From: Dendrocalamus latiflorus | Lineage: Eukaryota; Streptophyta; Magnoliopsida; Poales; Poaceae | DNA: 64,000 nucleotides | Assembly: GCA_017311315.1 (NCBI GenBank) | Contig: CM029650.1 | Coordinates: 19,728,456 to 19,792,455 of the forward strand | Reading direction: 5' to 3' | Made by a program: the position numbers and the translations under genes | Shown: positions 23,448 to 36,491 of the stretch, piece after piece | How positions within the stretch are numbered: position 1 is the first letter of the stretch | Layout of the letters: each line of letters begins with the position of its first letter | Notes under the pieces: generated by a model | Databases searched by the model: none | What the model saw: only the letters and a program-made list of their open reading frames with translations | What the model was told of the DNA's origin: nothing

Positions 23448-25846
23448 TGTTAGACCATGTGGTGGTCGTGGATTTATTGATGACGAATAATTGATTTTTG
23501 GGTTGTATTGAAATTTGTGTTTGGGAAGTTTCGGTCGGTGCTCTTTTACAGAACTAGAATCATTAGACTTTGACCATGTCCAACTTCGACCACGTCTGGT
23601 TTCGATTACATCAAACTTTGACCATGTTCGACTTCGACCACATCCAATTTTGATCATGACATACTTTGACCACATCGGACTTTGACCACGTCAGACTTCA
23701 ACCATGTCAGACTTCGACCACGTCTGGCATTGACCACAGCAAATCAACCACGATATTTCAACCATGACACAATGACTATGGTAGGTAATCGTAGATTTCA
23801 ACCTCGAACAGTGAACCGGTCATAAGCAACATTTAACCGGTCATAAGCGACAGTAAACCGGTCTTAGCTTGTATGAACCGATCGAAGGTCGTAAGGTCAT
23901 CTGCTACAATACTTTTTCATGGTCGTAGCTACAGTACCTGGTCGATACTCCATAGTCGTAGACTTTACTAGTCAATACTCGATAGTTGTAGAGTTTACTA
24001 GTCAATACTGGATAGTCATGGACTTTACCAGTCGATACTCAATACTCATAGACTTGCGGTCTACTGTCATTATCTTAGGCTTTTTGATCGGTTGTCATAG
24101 ACCTCGCAATTGGTAATTGAAGGCTTTACGATTCGTTGCTATAGGCTTCATGATCGGTACTTGTAGACTTCATGGTCAGTTTGAGTGCTTCAATTCTTGC
24201 TATCCTCGAGTTCTTTGAGTACTCGTGTTAGGCCGGTGGTATAACTGGCTTATGCATGGTGGTCGGTGATCAGTGAACAGTGTTGGAGGAACAGTACTTG
24301 AAGGATTCGATACTCAAAAGATGGAAGTGCTCGGTGGTCAGATGGTCGTGGTACTTGGTAGTCGGAATGATTTGGTACTCGGTAGTCAGAATGATTTGGT
24401 ACTCTATAGTTAAAAGGACTTGATACTCGATAGTCAGAATGACTAGGTACTCAAATCAGAAAGACTCAGTACTCGGTAGTCATAGACTTTGCTAGTTGGT
24501 AGTTAAAGGCTTTGCAATCGTGGGTTTTGCAATTGTGGTCGGTGATTAGTGGTCGAAGGTGTTGTGGTCAGTACTCATAGGCTTCGAGTATGCGTAAGGT
24601 CAGAGGTCTGACTGGCTGTGCTTGGTGGTCAGACTGGTTGTTTTGAGTGGTCTAAGGTGGATTTCTGGAAAGCTAGAAATTGTGGTTATGGACAATCTGG
24701 TTGGTGTTCATGGTTGGTTTGGTTCTTGTCTATGGATAGATGAGGGTGAGTTATACGTGTATGTGCTGATGTCAGTCATGTTGTGGAAAACTTGTGCCAG
24801 AAAAATATTCTTTGGTCTTTGATGTGCAGGTTAGCGTGGAGGCGGTCATGGTCAGTGATGAGTTGGACCGGGACTAGGATGGAAAAATCTGAGGTCCAAG
24901 CAGTCGAGGATGTCATGCGAGGTGTTCAGGCTCATGTTGGAGCACATGGAGATTAAAGGTGATGATGAGTGGAGAAGATACGAGAAGTGTAGTCCGAGAG
25001 GCTTCAACACGTAAGGATGATGTATGGAGAAGATATGGGAAGTATGGTCCTGGAGGCTTCGACACGAGACGTGATGGTGTGTGATGAAGATACAGGAGGT
25101 GCTATCCTGGAGGCTTCGTCACATAGAGAGTTAGGAGTTGTGGAGGATGTCTATAACTGGAAAGATTAAGAGTTTAAATGAAACCCGCGTTCTGAAGGGT
25201 TTCGGGTCCCTTGGGTTTCAATACAGATAAGGTTTTGAGTCCGTATTTAAGGTGAACACGGTTTAGGGCTCTAGTATATAAAAGCAGGTAGAGACTAAGG
25301 GTTTTAGCTGTGGCTCTGTGGAGGCTTTTTGTGCTAGAGTTTTTAGGGGTGCCATGAAGTCGCTTTATAGTCACAGAACATGATCCAAAAATAATAGATC
25401 GGATCTATTTCAAGAAAAGTTAGTCGGCGTCGCCGACATGTTTTCTAAGCATCTTTTTCTTGTGTCTTCGGAGGCATGCTAACACATCACGATCTTGTGT
25501 GTCACGAGCTCGGTGTCTTTGGTCGTCGGCTCAATCCAACCAAGCAGAGCACTGTGTTATTTTCAATGTGTTCTTGTTCGAGTGGTCAAAGCGTTTGAGC
25601 GGCTAAAGCTTTCGAGTGGAGGGAGATTTCGAACACGTACAAAGGTGGTCATAGCGAGCGGTTGAACGGTCAAAGCATTTATCGAGCATGCATAAAGGAG
25701 GTCAAGCGAGCAGACAAATGAATTGTGGTGAAAACCTATATCTGGTAATTTAGATTATATTTTCTTCTGGTTTGAGATTTGTTTTCAGGTATCAAAAAGC
25801 AGAGGCAATCATTCAGCCCCCTCTAATTGTGCCACACGATCCTACA
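23448..25846 (+). mobile_element. Solo LTR nested in the gag-like frame
   Basis: 2,399 bp from TGTTAGACCATGTGG to CGATCCTACA, flanked by TATGG (23443-23447) and CATGG (25847-25851), a duplication with one transition. Its first and last bases resemble the host element's own LTR ends, so it belongs to a related family. A TATA box, TATATAAAA, lies at about 25275-25283. Tandem arrays fill the left half (23560-24560). Confidence 0.8.
23560..24560. repeat. Degenerate tandem arrays in the nested LTR U3
   Basis: Three successive families occur. About ten units of GACCACGTC-GACTTC type (period 20-24) lie at 23563-23760. Units of GACTTTACTAGTCAATACTC type (period about 34) lie at 23945-24060. Units of GGTACTCGGTAGTCAGAATGA type lie at 24290-24490. 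No coding frame. Confidence 0.65.
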
Positions 25847-26484
25847 CATGGATTAGGTTTTGGTCCACGTGTTGCCCCGAGGAAGGATTTTTATCATTTT
25901 TCAAGGGGTAGACCTCATTTTCTCCATTAGGTTGGGTATCTATAATGAAGACTTTTGAGTTCCTTTGGTGCTTTTGTTGATCACCACATGGAGCTCTCAA
26001 GAATGATATTCATTGCTTTTCTAGAGATGACACTCATTTTCTTCATCAAGTTGTCCCCTCGCGGTGTGCCTTCAAGCTTGTTGTTGGATCTTCTTGTTTA
26101 AACCTTCATATGCATCATGCTAACTGTTATATTGGTTTATTTTCTCCTAGTGGTCATGTATCTTAGTATTGAATTTCTATGTCTTATTTCATTAACCCTA
26201 GTACAGAGGCACATGCTTCTATTTTTTATGTAGGCTTTTTCAGATGAGGAGGAAATCATGTGGATCGTATCAGCCTCTTTGGGTTTCCTATCTCACTTTG
26301 GGCACCTAGTGATGGATTTCACTTCTCAGAATGCAACTTGCTCTAGCTTCGACTACATCTCACTGCCAAGCAGTGTAACTCAGGTTTATTGCTTGAGCTT
26401 TGTCAATTCCTTACTTCCATATTCAGTATTGCAGAGCATTTTGGATTATCAGGATTTTTAGGTCAATTCAGGGTGTTGTAAGTC

Positions 26485-28494
26485 ATACCTTCTGTTTTGT
26501 GTCTTTCTTAGGTATAGGTTCTCTAGAATCTCTTACCCTATTTAGATTGAGCTTGCTTCTTTCACTAGCGTCTAGTTGTAGGGATAGCTAGTGTGGTTGA
26601 TTCGCTCCTTAGTAGTGTGCTTTTCTTGGGCTAGGGACCATATGGTGTAGAGGTTTCCCTTCTTGCAAGAGTTTTTTTTCTTATTTTTATCTCTTGCTTT
26701 TCTTTTGCAAGTGGTTTTTGTAATTCGGGAGTGTTTTATGTTCTTGCTTCTTTTTACATCACATATACATGGCATTGCATTGTAAGATATGCATATAGAT
26801 ATTAGCTTTGGCTATTACTCAATTGTGATGTAATTCTAATTTGATATTGCTCATTGCTATGTTATGCCTGCTTAGCCAGCTTTGTTATACTTTTATATGT
26901 ATGAAGTCTTTGCCCTGCTAGTTTAACTTGCAAACTTGAACTAATTTCATAAGTGGTATCAATTTCTACAATTGGTAACTTTTAAGTTTGCAAGGATGGA
27001 TCTTTTGACTAGTTACTCTCTAGTGATCTTTTTACGATATATACCATGTTAAAAAATGTTTTATTGAATATTGAGTCATATAGTGAGTTTTATTTAATGT
27101 TTTGCTAGTTCTTTGGTAAATCATGTCTTGCTCATTGAATTAGTGTCTAACTTGATAAAATGATCTTTTTTGTGCTAAAATATGAATTTCTGCAAGTGAA
27201 TCTCAGCAATTCTTCTTCATGAGACTATTGCCGTGCCTTGGCATGAACTGATCAGTTTGAATTTTGTATAGCCAAGTCCATTCTTTTAAGTGTAATGCTT
27301 GAGACAATCGACAATGGCTTGAGATCAATGAAAATAAAAATAATTCAATTGGTTGAAGTTTAGGAGGCAGTTGTAAATGGCTCCTAGTTTAGGACTTGCT
27401 TTACTAAAATAGACTATAAAAATATGATCAATAGCTGAAACTTAGGAGATAGTTGTGGATGGCTTCTAGTTCAAGACTTACTTTGCTAAGATAAGACTTA
27501 AAATAATCTTTAAAATCTCAAATTTTGGCTTTAATTTAGTATTTGAGCATAATTGGCTAAAACTTTAATATATTATTTGAGCATAATTGGCTAAAATTAA
27601 ACTTTTAGCACTTTAATTGATTTAACTTGAGTTTCTTAGTTTTATTTAGCCTTCTTGACATAGTTTAGATCATACTTGTATAACCTTAGATAAACTTGTC
27701 ATTTTTGAAGCCTTACTTAACTTGAAATCAAGTTGAATACTCTAAATTGTGCTATTTTGCTTAAATTGGTTATATATGCTTTATCATGATCTATATAGCT
27801 TTGTACGTATTTTGTGGCTTCAAGCGATATCATTTTAGATTGAACCTCAATCTGGATAATTTTCAAAGCTCTTGTAGGTTATGCATTTTCATTCATATAT
27901 ACATGCTCTTTCTTTGCTTCTTTTATGCATACAATATCATGCATCAATTTTGGGGAGCATGAGTATTTGTGATTTTGCATTGCCCTCTTGACCCATGATT
28001 ACTATTTTGCTAAAAGGGGGAGAATGATCAAGGAAAATTTAGTATTATTCTAAATAGGGTGAAAATGATTAGAATGAAGTTAAAAAGGGAGAGAATGCCT
28101 AAAGAGAGGGAGAATGGCTTCAGTGAGGTTGCAGAAGAGTAAAATGAGCTCTTGTGTAAGAAAAATGCATTTTGAGTCATAAATGATCATTTACATTGCA
28201 TTTGTTTTGTTTTGCTCTTTTGATGCTTTGTCTTGCTATGACAATGGTTAAGATGAATAATTATTCTTCTGTTTGGACTATGAGCAAGATTGTACTAATT
28301 GGAGCTCTTAGTGAAAACTTGTTCTTTCTTGGTCTTAGCACCATTTCATTTCTTGCCACTGTGGTCATGTTCCTTCTTTCTCTTGAAAATGGAGCACTAG
28401 TGGCTCTTGCAACTTGTTTTCTTAATTGTCTAAAATTCAAACTCAAATTCTTGCCTTTTGGGTGTTTGGCAAATTACTCATCAAAAGGGGACAT
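26485..28494 (+). other. Non-coding 3' internal region of the LARD element
   Basis: About 2 kb of AT-rich sequence without pol homology, ending in AAAGGGGGAGAATG-type purine tracts (around 28010-28025) and the polypurine tract AAAAGGGG before the 3' LTR. Confidence 0.6.
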
Positions 28495-30464
28495 TATAAG
28501 ACCATGTGGTGGCAACCTTATGAAAGTGATGAGTATTTGACTTTGCTTTGCTTTGTTGTCATTAATTGAGTTTGATTTTGTGCTATTTTACCTCTGGTTT
28601 TTGCTTTTAGAGTGGCGACGGTTTGATCGGCCTATGGCTAGTGATTAGACTGGCAGATAGTGTAACCGACTTATAGTCTGACTAGGCTTGGTGTGGTGGT
28701 GTAACCAGACATGGTGGCAGTTTGACCGGCGTGCATAGTACTAGCTCATAGTTATTGGTAGCTATTTTTTAGAGATGTCTATGTTGCATTGCGCGAAAGT
28801 TTTGGGAGTGGTATGATTGGCCATTGCATGGTGGTTTGACCAGAGTGTGCTTGGCATTCTGACCAGCTTGGTGGCATCAGTCAAACCAACCCTCTGTTAT
28901 TTTGCTGAGTTGAGTTGGTTTTTGGTGTGAATCACGATGGAGTCCATGCAAGTATAAGTCATGGTGTGTCCATGCATATGTTGTGCTAATGAGAGTCAAG
29001 TGCATGTCAGTTGTGCTTGGATCGATTGCTTGCACTTAGATGTGCAAGTGCTTGATGATTGTTGCGGTCAATGGTAAGACTGAGGCTACAAAACGGGTCC
29101 TAATATCGTGGCATGTCACATAAGTCCGGGTTTAGCATCATCTCAAGTTAAGAAGCACTCGGGAAAGGCAAGGATCATGAGGAGGCTATTGCGTGCATGT
29201 GGTGTGCCAATTGGCCTTATGCATTTTAGGTGGTGATGCTCCTAATAGCAGACGTATGACGTTGGCAGTAAGTAATTGGACATCATAGACTATGGTGTGA
29301 TATGGTATGCCAATTTGACTAGGGTGCTTCAAGTGGTGATGGCATCATTGCAGGTGTATGACCTTGGCGATGAGCCATTAGACATCACATATTCGTGAAG
29401 ATCAGTAGGTGGCAATTCAGAAAATTGCCCAATACTGGATGAATTTGGAGTTTGCAAAATCACAGCGTTACCTTAAGTGGTTTAGGTCACATCTTTGAGG
29501 GCATTATTGGGCTTTTGGATCTGTGTATGTCACACTTTGAAAAGTGTGTAAGCATGTGTGAGAGTAAAACCTATTCGTGTATGTGTTATTAGGTTTTTCC
29601 ATTTGTAATTGGTGTGATCCACTAAGGAGTGGCTAGTTGTTAGGGTTAAGTGGGAGATGAGAGCCTTCACTATATAAGCCCTTGTGTGTGAAGAGAGATA
29701 TACTTTAAGAGAGATCAGGGTTAGGATTTTTTTGTGTTGGAGCATTTTGTGTGTGTGCTCTAAACTTAGAGCTCTACTGTGCTAAGGAAGTGGCTGTGAA
29801 ACATTCCACTCCAAGTGAAATGAACATCCAAGTTTATCCAAGTGAGTTGTGCTATAGATCCTTCATTGTGCTTTTGATTTACTAGGTTTTCTTATTTGGA
29901 TTTCTCTCTTCTTGATCTTCCCTGGTGCCAAGGAAGAGGTAGAGATATTGCTTGGAGATCAGATAATTTCTAGTTAGGCACGATCTAGAGGAAGTTCTTA
30001 AGTTTGCTCGGTTTTCTTGTTTTGGATAAAGGTAGTAATGTTGGCATCAATCTTCATGATTCATGATTGGAATAGATTCCTAATATCCTAGGGATAGTTT
30101 GTGTAAAGTTTCACTGCATTGGGTAAGTGATTTGAGAGTTTGCTCTTTTCTTCTATCATGTGTAGTGCTATCTGCACTTTTTTTCAGTGAGCGGTTAGGC
30201 CATAATGACCTAAACGTTCAAATTCGCCACTAGTCAGACTTGAGTGGTTAGACCAATGTGGTCAGTCCGGCGGGTGGTCAGACCGCTTGTTGGCTGATAG
30301 TCAGACTGGTTGAGATAGAGTCTCAGGTGATCTTTGTGATCTCTGACTTTTGGCTTTGATGAACTTATAAGTTTGTGTTTCCACTGTATAGAATTAAAAC
30401 CTAGGGGAATGTTTTTGAAAGAGTCATTTACCCCCCCCCTTTGACTCGCCATACTGATCTTGCA
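28495..30464 (+). repeat. 3' LTR
   Basis: Begins TATAAGACCATGTGG (the TG of the 5' LTR has become TA) and ends GATCTTGCA. It keeps a TATA box TATATAAG at 29671-29678, which the 5' LTR has lost. Confidence 0.85.
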
Positions 30465-30469
30465 ATATC

Positions 30470-30790
30470 ATATGTTCCATTTGATTAAACATAATGTTCC
30501 ACACATTTTGTTTGAATGTTCTAGCAATTCATTGACGATACTCCATTAGTTCAAGATCGATGTTGTGATGTATATTTTTTGAATTAGGTAGGGGAATGAA
30601 TCAGGTAGATGTTAGATGTTCTAGTAGATAAAATAAAATGCTTCACATATTTGGTTCCAGTGTTCCAATAGTTTATCGATGATGTTCCGTATATTAAGTC
30701 ATAAAGGGAATGAGCCAATGTTCCACGTGTTTGGTTCCAATATTACAATAGTATATTAACAATGTCTCAGTAGTAGGGTAAGGTGAATGT
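30470..30790. repeat. Degenerate repeat of ATGTTCCA...TTTGGTTCCAATGTTCCAATAG type
   Basis: About three imperfect units of roughly 110 bases with the recurring words ATGTTCCAC, TTTGGTTCCA and AATAGTTTAT. This is the target region of the LARD insertion. Non-coding. Confidence 0.5.
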
Positions 30791-31788
30791 ACTAGGTGGG
30801 TGACAAATCAAGGCAATTAGATGAAGAAACCAAAAGGTACTAGTAAAGTGAAAAAATAAACATAAGGAAAAATTAACTAAATAAAAATAAAAAATAAAGA
30901 CCAAAAGTCCTTATATTCCTACCCTAGTAGCATCACGACATGACTAATAAAGAAATTTAAACCAAAAGCCTCTTGTCAAGTTTGGGGTGCTTATCATGAT
31001 CTACGGAAGTGCAGTATCCTGCAACACATCAAAATACCCAAATGGACAAAAAAGTGCAGACCCTAGGTGAGCACATATGGACAACAACTCAAGGATGCAA
31101 TCGTAGCCCATTGCCTAGTTACCCCATAGGCCACAGTGAAGGCTAAAAGGAGAGGTGGGCCTTCACACTTCACGAAATCACTGGTCTGTAGTCTGCACGT
31201 GGTGTGTTGCTATTTGTCATGCGTGGGGCTTATAGGCAGACTGGCCAAATGGACCTAGCTGAAACATCTCATCCACCTGTACGAGAAGACACACACCACC
31301 AGCACATGTGCATTGGGTGTGTGCTTCCCCTATGCCCGACCCAGCGAGGGAAGAAATTGTGTAGCTAATGACTCTGGTTAAGATAGCCAATGCTAGCGAG
31401 AAGACCGATGAGCACTACTATGCTAGCTAGCTCTTCATGTAGAAATAATGTCGTGACAGCTTCCTCACCATGAAAACGGATGAGAGACGGCTTCGGTGGA
31501 TCAGGAGAACATGGGATCGAATGAAGAACTAGTCTTAAGAAATGTCATTTATGTTTCTGCCACTGTGTCATGTTGCACATTTCAGTTTGGATGTTACTTT
31601 GAGTTTTTTTCACACTACATAAACTAAATTTCGTTCTTGTATCATGCACTATGTAATGTTATGCACTATTTGTTTTGGATTGTTCAGATTATTTGATAAT
31701 TGCATGATATCATTGAGTCAACATTTGGGGGCCTAGCTTTATTGTTAAATTTGACAACTGAACGTCCCTTGGTTACTCATTTTGTGCA
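30791..31788. other. Intergenic upstream of the PIF pseudogene
   Basis: No gene recognised. It may include the 5' part of the PIF/Harbinger element, but no GGCCTTGTT-type left terminus was found. Confidence 0.35.
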
Positions 31789-32190
31789 GTGATGAACGGG
31801 ACAGGCGATGGCGATGGAGACAACAACAATGAAGAAGTTTCCACTAGCTCCTCCGTGTTGTTGGCCTATACCACCTACGCATGCCTAGATGATGACACAT
31901 CTTTGTTGTCTAGGCCCCCACCAAGAATTCCTGTGATGACCAGAATTCAATGGGTAGAACTACAACTGGCCAGTGATCAGCGATGCTACGCTACGATATG
32001 TTCAGGATGCGTAGGTCAGTGTTCGATAGGCCACATGACACTCCTATTGCCAACTACGATATGAGGTCTACTTTAGAAGTTTACTCTAGAGAAGCACTTG
32101 CACTGTTCTTTTAGATATGTGGAGTGCCACAATCTAATAGACAGGTTGTTAACTGATTTGAGCACTTAGTAGGAACTATTGATAGAAAGT

Positions 32191-35100
32191 TGTTGAATCC
32201 CAGAGCAATAACTCCGTAACCTCTGTGTTAATTGCACTAGTCCAAGATCAGCTAGTGCACACAGTGGATAACAAAGACAAATATCATGCACAATGACCAA
32301 CTTTATTTAACTGAATATGAGCCTGGTGGCCAAGAGTACATCAATGGCACATAAGCCAAAATTAAATATAAGCAACGGAAGGAAAAACCGAAGCGGAAGA
32401 AGCACACTGAGCCTACCCACAGGTAAACGATAGTAAGATGTGGCCAAAATGTTCTGATCTGCACCGAAGTCGAAGTCGTCCTCTGAAAAATGATGAATTG
32501 AGTAACATGAGCACATAAAGTACTCCACAAGTTACACTAGGAGGTTTAACAGAGTTAATACATGCATAAGGATTAACAAATGAAGGCATAGTACAGTTAA
32601 TTGAGCATAAAGCGAAATTTAAAGTAAATACTATAAGTAGATTCAAAAGCTGAATTTGATACAATACATAGTAACAAGATTTTAACAAAATAATATCGTT
32701 AGTGCAGACTCCGACCAAAGACCAACCTATCCACAGGCATCCATAAACCATTTTGAAAAACAAAGTCTAATCCATGAAAAGCTTTACTCAGCTTGCCCAT
32801 GACCATGGGCATGGCTATCTAGGATACATTATATACTCTGCAGAGGTTGTACAACCTTTACCCACAAGACATGATCATCACATGTTACTACCGGATAAAC
32901 ACACTTCCTTAGGTGTGCGGCGAGGAGATCATGACAAGGCTTTTACAATGCAAAGCCTTCAACCTGGCTAAGCCAACACTGAGATTTCACCACAACTTGA
33001 ATCCACAAGTTGGAGCCCCCTCTTGAGTCGAGTTAGACTTCTCATGGTCTACGCCACGCTCACTTTCAACCTACAGCGAGACTCAAGTTGGGACTTGTAA
33101 ATTAATTAGCCAGGACTATCTCATACCAGCTTTGTAATAGTACGAAAAAGGCTTTGCAATAGTAGCTCACAGACCGGTCCTTAACTGGCTTAGGCACCAA
33201 CCACATACCCCTTGTGCCTAGCGATCAACATTGTGTCACCAAACAATAATGCATGCCAGCAAGCACCCCACCACCTAACCATTTGTCTAAGTCTAAACCA
33301 AGTTTTTATATTTTATTTTGAAATAATTCATAGTCTTTCTTGACACACCGAAGTCAAGAGTACGTTTCAAAAGCTTATCATTTTATGTGGAAAAGGTTAT
33401 CCCAAAACAAAAAATTATATCTAAGCAGGCCTAAGCATTTGATACAAAATTTCTCTAGTCCATACTAGTGTATTAACTAGAGTTTTATCTAAGGTGACAA
33501 GGCATGTTGATGTCCAATGTCAAATTTGGCCATATACAAAGGAATTTAGTGTAACTAAGGTTTAAATTAGATTTGAACTAATTTAAATAAAAGTACACAG
33601 GCATAATAATTTAAAAATAACATAAATAATTTAAATTACTAGGAACAACATAATCAAAGGTGTAACTTACCTTGCTCGAAGTCTTGATGCTGCGAATTGT
33701 CGAAATCAAACTCTCCAGAATAGGCGTAATCTGCACGTGCAGGTAACTAAATAAAAACAAACAAATCGAAAAAAAATTTTAAAAATATATACTGAGAGAT
33801 AGATTATAAATTTATATGAATTTAGGAAAAAGAATCAATGGATTTGGAGTTTGGATGATGAAGAACAAGTCATCGGAAGATCGGTTGGAAAGAAAATTAC
33901 TGGAAAACATCAAACAAAGGAATAGTTCTCGAAATCTTCTTTTTGGCTGGATTTCTAGTTTGCTAGTGTGCATCACAAGTGGGGATGAGGAGAGGAGGTT
34001 GTGATTCAATTTATAGGCTAAGAGGAGGAAGAGAATGGCGGGAATTGAATGTTGAAGTAATGGTTGGAATTATGGTGGCAGCTTTTTTCATGTTTAAAGA
34101 GCACTAACAAGGATGCAAATAGCCCAAAACTGATGGAAATTAATTTCTAGCAAAGGTGGGAGAGGTTTCTATTGCATGCCAATCAATTTGGTGGAAGGAA
34201 TTGATTTTGCTTGCCTATATACATGGCTCATGGCGGCTTTAGCTGAAGAACAGAATGTTTGTTGGTCTGATGCGTGGAGATGAATAGCAAAGGAAGAAAG
34301 AAGAAATATTAGGCTAAAAGGGAAGTACAAATGTCTGAAAAGAATCTATGGCACTAGGTGTGGTGAGAACTTTGGAGTTAAGTGTGCTTGAACAAAAGAA
34401 GACTTTGGCCTAGGGGAGGGAAATCTCATTATTTTTAGAAAAAGAGAAGTGCCAAGAAAATATTTGGACCCAGAAAAATAGAATGGATATTTTTATGGAG
34501 ATTTTGAATTTTTCAAGATTTGATTTTGAAGTTTGGAAGTGAACTACAAATTTTGAATGAAACAGAGGTTTGGAAAAAGAACTGGGTTTTGGAATTTGAA
34601 ATTTAGATTTTTGGATTACCAAATAAACTTCAAATATTCAAAAAGATGACAGGAATGGACATATTGGAATTTTTGAAGAATTTAGAAATTTGAACGGGCT
34701 CAATCGGAGCTAGGATGAAGGAGAACATGCTTCTGGAAGTTTGAAAAGAGAGAAAAAGAATAGATCGGATTTTCTGAAATTATTTTTGTACTGAAAAAGG
34801 AAGATTATGACATTAGCAAGAGGATTTCTTTTTCGGCCAAATTATTTTTGTACGGGAAAATGGCTTTTATGACGTCAGCCCTGAGATGACTGAGATTGAC
34901 TAGTGGGCCCGATCTATCGTGGACCAGGTCCACGGACCAAAGGGGAGCTGAGGTGGCAAGGAGAACATTATGGCGCTTGCGTGGCTCACGGCCGCTGAGG
35001 TGGCGTCCACACAGCACCAGGTGGCAGCCATGTTGGCGACCATGTCGCCGTGTGCTGACATGGCCTCGCCGGCGTGGAGCGGCACTCGGAACCCAAAGAT

Positions 35101-36491
35101 CGTCGGTGCTTCGGCGGGCGGCAGGGGCTCAAGAGCAAGAGGAGGCGATGGGGAGTCCCTTGGTGCCTTCGATGGTGCTCGGCGATGATCGGAGGGCGAT
35201 CGACGATGAGACGAGGCTACGGCGGTGCAACGACATTGGTGGTCGGGGCTCTCCGGCGTTGGGCTTGCTCGGCTAAGGGACGAAAGACAAGCGCACGATG
35301 GTAGGGAAGGCGAGTGTGGCCTCGACATGGGGAGGAGATGTCCAAGGTGTCGGTAATTGCTCACCGGAGGCTCGCCGGTGACTCGAACCGAAGAGGCATA
35401 GTGCGAAGGGCTCTCGGCCATTGGTGAGGGAAATTGGAAGAGGGGTGAAGAGCGGAGGGGTTAGGAGACTCTCGGGGAGGGGTTTTTTATATGCGAGGAG
35501 TGATAAACGGCCACCGGTTACTCACCGGAATTAAGGCTGGCAATCGTGGTGCTTAAAGAGGGGGTTTAACGAGATTAAAAGAGGGGAAAATGCGGTGGAA
35601 TGACTCAAGCAGCTTAGTGGCCAATAATGGCATTGAATGCTCGAGCTAACAAGAAGAAATAGCCGATTAAAGAGCTCAGGCGGGGGTGTCAATGGCAGTG
35701 ATACGAGGAAGAAGAAAAAGAGGTGGAAGAAAGGGCTGACATGTGGGTCCCGCATGTCAGCGAGAGAGGAGAGAGGAGGAAAGAGGCGGGTGGTTGGATG
35801 AGTGACGCGTGGCCAAGGAATAGATCTCAGGCATCGGATGAAAGAGAAGGGGAATAAGTGAAGATGGAGGGCCGGGATTAAATCTAGCGACGGTGGATTT
35901 AATCCGGACCGTCGGCTAAGAAACGAAGGGGTAAGTGGATGAGAGCAGCTGAGATTAAATCAGGTGTGAAAGATTGGATCTAGGCGTGACACTTGTTAGC
36001 CTGAGAAGAGAGAGGGTTTTAAAATTCCTTTTAATTTTTAGAAATACTAGGAAGTTTTAAAACACTTAGAAAATAGCACATAAAGTCTAAAAATTCTAGA
36101 AAAATGCACAAAAATTCCTGAGGATGTTTGAGACTTAGAAAAAATATTTTCAACTTAAATTTGGTCATTTAATTTTTACAAAAACACTTTTTAGCTTTGA
36201 AATTGATTTTAAAATCCAAAAATTAAAAAAATCCAGATAAAAGCCAAATTATTTTAAAATAATTAATTTTAAATTGGATTTTTATATAAATCCAAAATAT
36301 ATTTTACTTAATAATATTTTAATGTTTTTAGTTAAATTGCTTTTAAGAAGAGCCTTTTTTTTAAAAAAAATATGAAAACAGGCAAATAAAATCTCTAAAA
36401 TTTAAGCAACCAAAGAACACGTGATTTTATTTTAAATTAAATTAATTTTAATTTTTGTAAAATTTTTGAAATAAACAACTGGGCTGTTGCA
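32191..36491 (-). mobile_element. Solo LTR (copy 2) of the long-LTR family
   Basis: 4,301 bp from TGTTGAATCCC to GGGCTGTTGCA, with a perfect 5-bp duplication AAAGT (32186-32190, 36492-36496). It shares with copy 1 the block TTAGGTGTG..GGCGAGGAGATCATGAC and its surroundings, the mini-exon (33671-33730), a GC-rich block (34900-35460) and a minus-sense TATA (35485-35492). It is longer than copy 1 through extra sequence at 33990-34700. It interrupts the PIF transposase frame. Confidence 0.87.
35485..35492 (-). promoter_or_regulatory. LTR promoter TATA box, copy 2
   Basis: ATATAAAA on the minus strand at the place corresponding to TATA boxes in copies 1 and 3. A short frame opening MAESPSHYASS begins about 70 bases downstream and runs to a GTGAGC donor. 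Confidence 0.5.

Larger units (their letters stand above)
21840..26480 (+). pseudogene. Degenerate gag-like frame of the LARD element
   Basis: Coding pieces are still readable: LELKLEMKAMKQQ (21955-21990) and a lysine-rich, coiled-coil-like stretch with CESCEVLLKD (22200-22380). Two zinc-knuckle-like segments follow, CKKDGHTFEFCF near 22995-23030 and a weaker copy CEKNRLLVEFCF near 23240-23275. A basic segment FGPRVAPRKDFYHFSRGR lies after the nested LTR near 25860-25910. Stops and frameshifts occur throughout. The frame on the two sides of the nested solo LTR is continuous once the LTR and one TSD are discounted. No pol domains follow. Confidence 0.6.
20125..30464 (+). mobile_element. Complete, pol-less LTR retrotransposon (LARD-like)
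   Basis: Flanked by a perfect 5-bp duplication ATATC (20120-20124, 30465-30469). The 5' LTR is 20125-21821 and the 3' LTR 28495-30464. A primer-binding site complementary to initiator tRNA-Met lies just after the 5' LTR, and a purine tract (AAAAGGGG) just before the 3' LTR. The internal region holds a degenerate gag-like frame with zinc-knuckle remnants but no protease, integrase or reverse transcriptase, so it would have needed a helper. A separate solo LTR (23448-25846) sits inside it. Total 10,340 bp, or about 7.9 kb without the nested LTR. The LTRs are visibly diverged, so the insertion is old. Confidence 0.88.

Noticed and set aside
34896..35421. Overlapping 126- and 173-codon frames
   Set aside because: These lie in the equivalent GC-rich block of LTR copy 2. 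They are not conserved in frame with copy 1 or 3.
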